This document shows positions 9,816 through 16,754 of a DNA stretch of 64,000 nt, piece after piece. Source of the stretch: Marilutibacter penaei (GTDB lineage Bacteria; Pseudomonadota; Gammaproteobacteria; Xanthomonadales; Xanthomonadaceae); the NCBI RefSeq assembly GCF_014145395.1, contig NZ_JACHTE010000004.1, positions 62,001-126,000 on the forward strand, in the 5' to 3' direction. The notes under the pieces were generated by a model. That model had not been told where the DNA came from. It saw only the letters and a list, made by a program, of their open reading frames with translations, and searched no databases. Position numbers and translations under genes: made by a program. Position 1 is the stretch's first letter. Every line of letters starts with the position of its first letter.

Positions 9816-12394
9816 TCAATGACGTCCTCGGCCGGCAGGGCCCGCAGGTTGTAGGTGCTGGCCATGGTGAAGCCATAGGCACCGGCATCGGCGATCAGCA
9901 CGCAGTCGCCGGGCGTGGTCGTCGACGGCAGGCGCACGCGATGGCCGAACACATCGCTCGACTCGCAGATCGGCCCCACGACGTCGAATGCGCCGTCGGC
10001 GGCTTCGTCCAGGCGTTGAAGGTTCTTGATCTCGTGCCATGCGTCATAGAGCGCGGGCCGGATCAGCGCGTTCATGCCGGTGTCGAGGCCGACACGGTGC
10101 ACGCCGTCCTTCTCCACCACCTGCGTGGTGCTGGCAAGCAGGACGCCGGCCTCTGCCACCAGGAAGCGGCCGGGTTCGATCGCCAGCTCGAAGGCCGGGT
10201 GGACCGCCTTGATCTCGGCCAGCCCTTCGGCCCAGTCGTCCAGGTCGAACGGCTCGTCGTCCTGGCCGTAGGGGATGGGCAGGCCGCCGCCGATGTCCAG
10301 CACCTGCACGGTGCCGATGCGGCGGGCGAAACCGGCGAGTTCGTCGTACATCTGGCGCCAGTGCGCGCGCGTTTCCACGCCGCTGCCGAGATGCGCATGG
10401 ACGCCGGTGATGCGCACGTCCAGCGCGCGCGCGGCGTCGACGAACTCGTCCACACGCGCCGCGGCCAGGCCGAACTTGGACTTCTTGCCGCCGGTGGTGA
10501 CCTTCTCGTGATGCCCGTCGCCATGGCCGAGGTCGATGCGCAACCACAGGTTGTGGCCGCGGAACACACCGGGCCAGCGCTGCAGGGCCTCGACATTGTC
10601 CAGCGTGACGGTGACGCCGAGCGCCAGCGCCGCCGCGTACTCATCGCTTGGCGCGAAGCTGGGGGTGAACAGGACGCGCGAGGGCGGCAGGTCGGGCAGG
10701 ACTTCGAACACGCGGCGCAGTTCACCCAGCGACACGCATTCCAGCCCGAAACCCTCCTCCACCAGGGTCCGCAGCACCGCGGGGTGCGAATTGGCCTTGA
10801 TGGCGTAGTAGCGCCGGTCCACCGCCGTGATTCCCGCCAACTGCCGCGCACGCTCGCGCACGGTCGGCAGGTGGTACACGTAGCGCGGCGTACCCGCTCC
10901 GGCCAACGCCAGCAGCCGCTCGCGCTCCGCCGGCCACCAGGGCGTCGGCTTGGGCCGCAACTGGCCCTCGATCTCGCGCCAGCGCGGGCCGAACACCTGG
11001 GCCTCGTGCACCGGCATCGCGCCACTGTCGATCAGGTCCGCGTGCAGCAGCGGAAGCATGCCGTCGGCATCGGCCTCGTCCAGCACGAACGTCAGGTTGA
11101 GGTCGTTGGAGGACTGCGAGATCAGGTGCACGCGCTCCTTGCCGAAGGTCGCCCACACACCGGACAGCTTGTGCAGCAACGAGCGGATACCGCGCCCGAC
11201 CAGCGTGATCGCTGCGCAGGGCAGGATGATCCGCACCCGGCAGATCTCCTCCAGGTCGGCCGAAAGCTCCTCGAGCACGTTCGTGCTGACGAGGTTCTCG
11301 CTGGGGTCCAGCGACACGGTGACGTTGGTCTCAGACGTACCGATCAGGTCGACGGAGAGGCCATGGCGCTTGAAGCGCTCGAAGATGTCGGACAGGAAAC
11401 CCACCGACTGCCACATCCCCACGCTTTCCATCGACACCAGCACGATGCCGTTGCGGCGGCTGATCGCCTTGACGCCGGGGATGACGTCGGCCAGGGCATC
11501 GATGCGCGTGCCCGGCAGCTCGGGGCGCTCGGTGTCGAGGATGGCCATCGGCACGCCGGCATGGCGGCAGGGCCCCAATGAGCGCGGGTGCAGGACCTTG
11601 GCGCCGGTGGTGGCGATTTCCTGCGCTTCCGCGTAGTCGAGGCGCGTCAGCAGGCGTGCATCGGGCACGTCGCGCGGATTGGCGCTGAACATGCCGGGCA
11701 CGTCGGTCCAGATCTCGACGCGCTTCGCCTTCAGCAGGCCGCCAAAGTAGGCCGCGGACGTATCCGACCCCCCGCGTCCGAGCACCGCCGTGCGGCCGTC
11801 ACGATGGCGGGCGATGAAACCCTGGGTGATCAGCATCGCCGTCGGCTGCGCGCTGAAGCGTTCGACGAAAGCCGCGTCGGCCTCGCGCTGGCAGTTGACC
11901 GAAAGCCGCTGCGACCACTCGCTGGCATTCGGCAGCGACACCGCGTCGAGCCAGTCGCGGGCATCGCACCAGCCGAAATCATGGCCCTGGCTGCGGAGGT
12001 AGGCCGCGCCCAGCGTGGAGGACAACAACTCACCCTGGGCCAGCACTTCGGCCTGCCAGTCGAGCGCGAGCGCACCGGCACGCACGTCCTTCCCCAGCGC
12101 GCGAAGCGCGGCGAAACGTTCGCCCAACACGCCATCCGCGTCCAGTTCGAGCTCCGCGCAGAACGCGCGGTGGCGTTCCACCAGCGCCTCGATCCGCGCC
12201 GGGATGCCGTCACCCGCGCAGATCGCCGTGAGTTCGTTGGTCACGCCCGACAGCGCCGAGACGACGACCAGCACGCGCGCTTCGTCCTCGGCCATGCGTT
12301 TGGCGGCCAGGCGTCCGATGGTGTCCCAACGGTTGCGGCGTGAAACCGAGGTTCCGCCGAACTTGAGTACGACCCAACGCTGTCCTTCTGCCAC
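9812..12394 (-). CDS. lysAC: Bifunctional aspartate kinase / diaminopimelate decarboxylase
   Basis: Fusion of the first and last enzymes of lysine synthesis. The N-terminal half is aspartate kinase: VVLKFGGTSVS at the start, GRGGSDTSAAYFG, and ACT-type regulatory segments around VSMESVGMWQSVGFLSDIF. The C-terminal half (from about residue 470) is PLP-dependent diaminopimelate decarboxylase: YYAIKANSHP with the PLP lysine, GVHAHLGSGVE, IEPGRFLVAEAG and CESSDVFG. The open frame continues upstream to 12658, but family homology begins at the GTG pair at 12397/12394; I choose 12394 (860 residues), which has AGAGG-like Shine-Dalgarno spacing. It is the first gene of the operon with murL and murD2. 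Such fusions are characteristic of Xanthomonadaceae. Confidence 0.93.
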   Translation of the reverse strand: MAEGQRWVVLKFGGTSVSRRNRWDTIGRLAAKRMAEDEARVLVVVSALSGVTNELTAICAGDGIPARIEALVERHRAFCAELELDADGVLGERFAALRALGKDVRAGALALDWQAEVLAQGELLSSTLGAAYLRSQGHDFGWCDARDWLDAVSLPNASEWSQRLSVNCQREADAAFVERFSAQPTAMLITQGFIARHRDGRTAVLGRGGSDTSAAYFGGLLKAKRVEIWTDVPGMFSANPRDVPDARLLTRLDYAEAQEIATTGAKVLHPRSLGPCRHAGVPMAILDTERPELPGTRIDALADVIPGVKAISRRNGIVLVSMESVGMWQSVGFLSDIFERFKRHGLSVDLIGTSETNVTVSLDPSENLVSTNVLEELSADLEEICRVRIILPCAAITLVGRGIRSLLHKLSGVWATFGKERVHLISQSSNDLNLTFVLDEADADGMLPLLHADLIDSGAMPVHEAQVFGPRWREIEGQLRPKPTPWWPAERERLLALAGAGTPRYVYHLPTVRERARQLAGITAVDRRYYAIKANSHPAVLRTLVEEGFGLECVSLGELRRVFEVLPDLPPSRVLFTPSFAPSDEYAAALALGVTVTLDNVEALQRWPGVFRGHNLWLRIDLGHGDGHHEKVTTGGKKSKFGLAAARVDEFVDAARALDVRITGVHAHLGSGVETRAHWRQMYDELAGFARRIGTVQVLDIGGGLPIPYGQDDEPFDLDDWAEGLAEIKAVHPAFELAIEPGRFLVAEAGVLLASTTQVVEKDGVHRVGLDTGMNALIRPALYDAWHEIKNLQRLDEAADGAFDVVGPICESSDVFGHRVRLPSTTTPGDCVLIADAGAYGFTMASTYNLRALPAEDVIE

Positions 12395-12457
12395 CACTGC
12401 GCCTCTGAGGTTATATCGACATGGGGAATCGGCCCGGCATCCCGTGCCGGTACCGCC

Positions 12458-12539
12458 TAGAATTCCCGTCTCGGGTCGCGCCCGGCAGGAATCCACCCGG
12501 GACCTGCGTTTCCACCGTCGATCCCGACCCGCGATTCTA
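12458..12539. promoter_or_regulatory. Facing TAGAAT -10 candidates for phzF-like and lysAC
   Basis: TAGAAT occurs on the plus strand at 12458-12463, about 120 bases before the phzF-like start, and on the minus strand at 12539-12534, about 140 bases before lysAC. If both are used, the two transcripts would overlap at their 5' ends. No good -35 hexamers are seen, so this is tentative. Confidence 0.25.
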
Positions 12540-12582
12540 GTCGAACTCCCCCGCCCGCACTGCCACAGGACACCCTTTCGAC

Positions 12583-13476
12583 ATGCCCCGCCGTCATATG
12601 GCCCGCCGCTATCTGGAAATGGACGTGTTCGCCGACCGGCCCGGCGCGGGTAACCCACTGGTGGTCATCCCGGATACGGACGGCCTCGACGCGTCCCGCA
12701 TGCAGGCGATCGCCCGCTGGACCCGGCGACCGGAAACGACCTTCCTGTTCCCGCCGACCGTGGAGGGGGCCAGCTACCGGGTGCGCATGTTCAGTCCCGA
12801 ACGCGAAGTGCCGTTCGCCGGGCACCCGAGCATCGGCACCGCCCACGCGGTGCTGGAACTGGGCCTTGCGGCCCCGGTGGACGGCCTGCTCTGGCAACAG
12901 GGCGAAACCGGGGTGTTGCCGTTGGCGGTCCGCGGGGAAGGTCCTGGACGCACCATCGCCGTGCGCGTGCCGCGCGCCCGCGTGGTCGAAGTGGCGGATC
13001 CCGGTGACGCGCGGATCATCCCGATCCTGGCCGGGGCACCGGTGGGCCCCTTGCCGCCGGCACTGATGGACGGCGGGCGACGCTGGTGGGTGGCGGAACT
13101 CGCCAGCGAAGCTGCCCTGCGCGGCCTGCAACCCGACTGGGACGCGGTCGCCGCACTTGCCGGGTCGACCGGCAGCATGGGGCTGTGCGCGTTCGCCCGG
13201 GCAGACGCGGGCCAGGGCCATGACCTCGCGGTCCGGGCCCTCGTCGGCGCCGGCCCGCGCTTCGAGGATGCCGCGTCGGGCGCCGCAAACGCGACGCTGG
13301 CGGCCTGGCTCAGGCACAACGATGCCGTCCCCGGCGGGCGCCTCGAGTACGTGGCCAGCCAGGGCCGCGAAGTGGGGTACGACGCCCGCCTTCACCTGCG
13401 CATCGACCACGACGGCGACGTCTGGTCGGGGGGCCAGGTCCGCGATATCGTCCGCGGCACCCTCGACTGGGACTGA
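12583..13476 (+). CDS. PhzF family isomerase/epimerase
   Basis: Member of the PhzF (phenazine biosynthesis F-like) family, a diaminopimelate-epimerase-like fold of unknown substrate outside phenazine producers. The 297 residues contain the family marks: FADRPGAGNPLVVI at the N-terminus, the PETTFLF segment with the catalytic-type glutamate, PFAGHPSIGTAHAVL, and the SGAANATLAAWL turn of the second domain. The start could be 12583 or the ATG at 12598 (MARRYLEMDV), as neither has a strong ribosome binding site. No other phenazine genes are near, so a phenazine role is unlikely. It faces osmC convergently. Confidence 0.9.
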   Translation: MPRRHMARRYLEMDVFADRPGAGNPLVVIPDTDGLDASRMQAIARWTRRPETTFLFPPTVEGASYRVRMFSPEREVPFAGHPSIGTAHAVLELGLAAPVDGLLWQQGETGVLPLAVRGEGPGRTIAVRVPRARVVEVADPGDARIIPILAGAPVGPLPPALMDGGRRWWVAELASEAALRGLQPDWDAVAALAGSTGSMGLCAFARADAGQGHDLAVRALVGAGPRFEDAASGAANATLAAWLRHNDAVPGGRLEYVASQGREVGYDARLHLRIDHDGDVWSGGQVRDIVRGTLDWD

Positions 13477-13491
13477 GGTACCGCGCGACCG

Positions 13492-13929
13492 TCAGTCCTT
13501 GAGCGTCGCCGACAGCGTCACGGACACGGCCAGCGCGCGCGAGATCACGCAACCGGCCTTCGCGGCCTCCGCGATGGCCTGGAAGGCGGCATCGTCGATG
13601 CCCGGGATGCTCGCCTCGACCACGAGGCGGACGCCGGTCACGGTCGGGCCGGGGTCGGCACCGGGTTCCATCTCGACCTCGGCGCGGGTCGCGATCCGGT
13701 CGGGCACGTGGCCTTCCTTGCCCAGGACCGCCGACAGCGCCATGCTGAAACAGCCCGCGTGTGCGGCCGCCAGCAGCTCTTCAGGATTGGTGCCCTTCTC
13801 GTCGCCGAAGCGGGTCTTGAAGGAATAGTTCTGCGCGTCGAACAGGCCACTCTGGGGGGTACTCATGGTGCCCTTTCCGGCCTGCAGGTCACCCTGCCAG
13901 ACCGCGTCCGCATACCGTTTGAAAGCCAT
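13492..13929 (-). CDS. osmC: OsmC family peroxiredoxin
   Basis: Thiol peroxidase that detoxifies organic hydroperoxides. The 145 residues carry both conserved cysteines: AGCFSMALS in the central helix and AGCVISRAL towards the C-terminus. The N-terminus KRYADAVWQGDLQAGKGTM is that of the OsmC, not the Ohr, branch. The start at 13929 has AGGAGA 6 bases upstream. It is a single-gene unit, and the 291 bases between it and the divergent EF-G-like gene hold no other recognisable feature. Confidence 0.93.
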   Translation of the reverse strand: MAFKRYADAVWQGDLQAGKGTMSTPQSGLFDAQNYSFKTRFGDEKGTNPEELLAAAHAGCFSMALSAVLGKEGHVPDRIATRAEVEMEPGADPGPTVTGVRLVVEASIPGIDDAAFQAIAEAAKAGCVISRALAVSVTLSATLKD

Positions 13930-14220
13930 CGGGAGTCTCCTGTCTCGGGTGGGGGATCGCGCCATGGTGGCACGCCCCCGCGAGGGCTTCGTGAGGGTTG
14001 CGTTATGTCCGTCCACGGGACTTGACCCGCCCCGCGGACGGCGCGAGCCTAGGCGTCCGGCCCCGGCCGGATCCCCGCCATGACCGCCCGCCGAGCGCCC
14101 CTCGCCCTCGGACGGAAGCGCTTCCCACGCGGACAGCCATGACGATGCACGCGGCCCCGTCCGCGAAAGCCCGGCCGCCCGGCCGGACTTCCCTTGCCAT
14201 CCCTTGGGAGGTACGACGTC

Positions 14221-16269
14221 ATGCAGCACTCCACCGAAAGCATCCGCAACGTGGCCCTGGCAGGCCACCCCGCCGCCGGCAAGACCACCCTGTTCGAAGC
14301 CCTGCTGCACGCCGGCGGCACCATCCAGACGGCAGGCAGCATCGAGCGCGGCAGCACCGTGTCCGATTTCGACCCGATGGAGAAGTCCCGTGGCCACTCC
14401 CTCGACGCGGCGATCGCCAGCACCGACCACGGCGGCATCCACGTTAACCTCATCGACACCCCCGGGTATCCGGATTTCCGAGGTCCCGCACTGGCCTCGC
14501 TGGCGGCGGTGGAGACCGTGCTGCTTGTGGTCGACGCGGACCGCGGCGTCGAGTACGGCACCCGGAGGATGATGGAGCACGCGCGCTCGCGTGGCCTGTG
14601 CCGCGCCATCGTGATCAACAAGATCGACCAGGACGGCGCCGACCCCGGGCGCGTGCTCGAGGATCTGCGGGAAGCATTCGGACCGGTCTGCCTTCCGCTG
14701 AACCTGCCGGCCGACGGCGGCAGCCGGGTCGTCAACTGCTTCGGTACCAGCGCAGGCGAGAGCGACCTCGGTCCCGTCGCCGACTGGCACCAGCGCATCA
14801 TCGACCAGGTGGTCGAGGTCAACGAGACAGTGATGGAGCACTACCTCGACCTCGGCGAGGGCGGTCTCTCCGGGCAGGAGCTCCACGACGCCTTCGAGCA
14901 GTGCCTGCGCGAAGGCCACCTGGTGCCGGTGGTGTTCTGCTCGGCGCGCAGCGGGGTCGGTGTGCCGGAGCTCCTGGACGTCACGGAACACCTGCTGCCC
15001 CATCCCGGCGAGGCCAATCCGCCGCCCTTCGAGAAGCGCAACGGGGCCGGCGCCACGCCCATCGACGCCCGGCCCGACCCCGACGCGCACGTGATCGCCG
15101 ACGTGTTCAAGGTGGTCAACGACCCCTTCGTCGGCAAGCTCGCGGCGTTCCGGGTCTACCAGGGCACCGTGAAGCGCGACAGCCAGCTGTTCATCGACGA
15201 TGGCCGCAAGCCGTTCAAGGTCGGCCATCTGTTCAAGCTCAAGGGCAAGGAACACGTGGAGGTCGACCAGGCCGTGCCCGGTGACATCGTCGCGGTGGCC
15301 AAGGTCGACGACCTCCACTTCGACGCGGTGCTCCACGACAGCCACGAGGACGACCACATCCACCTGGCCGCGATCGATTTCCCCAAGCCGATGTTCGGCC
15401 TGGCCGTCGAAGCGACCCGCAAGGGCCAGGAACAGAAGCTGGCCACGGCACTGCAGAAGCTTGCCGAGGAGGACCCCTGCTTCACCGTCGAACACGAGGA
15501 GGAGACCAACGAAACGGTGGTGCGTGGACTTTCCGACCTCCACCTGCGCATCAACATCGACCGACTGAAGGACCGCCACGGGGTCGAAGTCACCACCCGG
15601 CCGCCTCGCATCGCGTACCGCGAGACCATCGGTGGCCGCGCCGAGGGCCACCATCGCCACAAGAAGCAGACCGGTGGCGCCGGGCAGTTCGGCGAGGTGT
15701 TCCTGAGGGTGGAACCGTTGCCCCGCGGCGGTGGCTTCGAGTTCGTCGACGAGATCAAGGGCGGCACCATCCCCGGGCAGTTCCTGCCCGCAGTCGAGAA
15801 AGGCGTGCGCGAGGTGCTGCGCGGCGGGGCGCTGGCCGGCTATCCCATGCAGGACATCCGCGTGGTCGTGCACGACGGCAAGCACCACGCGGTCGACAGC
15901 AAGGAGGTCGCCTTCGTCGCTGCCGGCCGCAAGGCCTTCCTGGACGCGGTGGCCAGGGCGCGCCCGCAGGTGCTGGAACCGATCGTCGACCTGGAGGTCG
16001 TCGCGCCCGAACAGCACATGGGCGACATCAGCGGTGGGCTGGCGTCCAAGCGTGCGCGCATCAACGGCACCGACACGCTCAAGGGCGGCGAGATCGTGGT
16101 CCGTGCGCAGGTGCCCCTCTCGGAACTGGAAGGCTACGCCGCCGAGCTCAAGTCGACGACGGCCGGGCGCGGTCGCTACGCGCTTGATTTCAGCCACTAC
16201 GAGCCGGTCCCTCCGCAGGTGCAGCAGAAACTCGTGGCGGCCTGGAAGCCGCACCCGGACGAGGACTGA
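14221..16269 (+). CDS. Elongation factor G-like translational GTPase
   Basis: Paralogue of elongation factor G (682 residues) with the same domain order. The G domain has P-loop AGHPAAGKTT (residues 14-23), G3 DTPG (79-82) and NKID (133-136). EF-Tu domain-2-like, EF-G domain III/IV (TGGAGQFGEVFLRVEP) and C-terminal domain V follow. The start at 14221 has GGGAGG upstream, in preference to 14194. The switch I region reads EKSRGHSLDAAI where canonical EF-G has ERGITI-type sequence, which separates it from the housekeeping protein. It is not in a str operon. The function may be in recycling or stress; I cannot tell. The family is certain, the role is not. Confidence 0.9.
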   Translation: MQHSTESIRNVALAGHPAAGKTTLFEALLHAGGTIQTAGSIERGSTVSDFDPMEKSRGHSLDAAIASTDHGGIHVNLIDTPGYPDFRGPALASLAAVETVLLVVDADRGVEYGTRRMMEHARSRGLCRAIVINKIDQDGADPGRVLEDLREAFGPVCLPLNLPADGGSRVVNCFGTSAGESDLGPVADWHQRIIDQVVEVNETVMEHYLDLGEGGLSGQELHDAFEQCLREGHLVPVVFCSARSGVGVPELLDVTEHLLPHPGEANPPPFEKRNGAGATPIDARPDPDAHVIADVFKVVNDPFVGKLAAFRVYQGTVKRDSQLFIDDGRKPFKVGHLFKLKGKEHVEVDQAVPGDIVAVAKVDDLHFDAVLHDSHEDDHIHLAAIDFPKPMFGLAVEATRKGQEQKLATALQKLAEEDPCFTVEHEEETNETVVRGLSDLHLRINIDRLKDRHGVEVTTRPPRIAYRETIGGRAEGHHRHKKQTGGAGQFGEVFLRVEPLPRGGGFEFVDEIKGGTIPGQFLPAVEKGVREVLRGGALAGYPMQDIRVVVHDGKHHAVDSKEVAFVAAGRKAFLDAVARARPQVLEPIVDLEVVAPEQHMGDISGGLASKRARINGTDTLKGGEIVVRAQVPLSELEGYAAELKSTTAGRGRYALDFSHYEPVPPQVQQKLVAAWKPHPDED

Positions 16270-16316
16270 TCCGACGCGGGTCTCGCGCGGGCGTGGCGGC
16301 TGCTAGCCTTGTCGCC

Positions 16317-16754
16317 ATGCCCGACACGCCACCCCGCATCGTCCTCGACACCAACGCATGGCTGGACCTGCTTGTTTTCGCGGATCCCCGCATCGGCACG
16401 CTGGCGATTGCGCTGCGGCAGGGGGGCGTGGTCGCGGTCACGGATAGCGCCTGCCGCGAGGAGTGGCGCCGCGTTCTGGACTATCCCGTGCTGGCGCTGC
16501 CCACCGTGCGCCAGCACGCCCTGATGGATGCGTACGACGTCCACGCGGTCCTGGTCGAGGCAAGCGCGTCGCCGGACGGCATGCTGCCACGCTGCAGTGA
16601 CCCCGACGACCAGAAATTCCTGGAACTTGCCCATGCCAGCGGCGCGCGCTGGCTGCTGAGCCGCGACAAGGCCTTGCTGAAGCTCAACCGCCGGACCCGC
16701 CGCGACGGATTGTTCGAGATCCTCGTGCCCGAGGCCTGGGCGCCGCCGGGCTAG
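16317..16754 (+). CDS. PIN-domain putative ribonuclease (toxin-like)
   Basis: Small PIN-domain protein of 145 residues. The acidic active-site residues are visible: Asp in VLDTNAWLDLL, Glu in CREEWRRVL, and Asp residues in CSDPDDQKFLELA, so it should be nuclease-competent. The ATG at 16317 is preferred over a GTG at 16293. It follows the EF-G-like gene by 47 bases and ends overlapping the convergent CBM9/barrel gene by 4 bases. PIN proteins of this group are often toxins, but no antitoxin gene lies beside it, so toxin function is only a possibility. Confidence 0.82.
   Translation: MPDTPPRIVLDTNAWLDLLVFADPRIGTLAIALRQGGVVAVTDSACREEWRRVLDYPVLALPTVRQHALMDAYDVHAVLVEASASPDGMLPRCSDPDDQKFLELAHASGARWLLSRDKALLKLNRRTRRDGLFEILVPEAWAPPG

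Noticed and set aside
12457-13410. Minus-strand 317-codon frame over the phzF-like gene
   Set aside because: Antisense shadow; the plus-strand protein has all PhzF motifs.
13492-16254. A 920-codon open frame on the minus strand across the EF-G-like gene
   Set aside because: Only its last 145 codons are a real gene (osmC). The rest is the antisense shadow of the EF-G-like gene in GC-rich DNA, with low-complexity composition and no domain.
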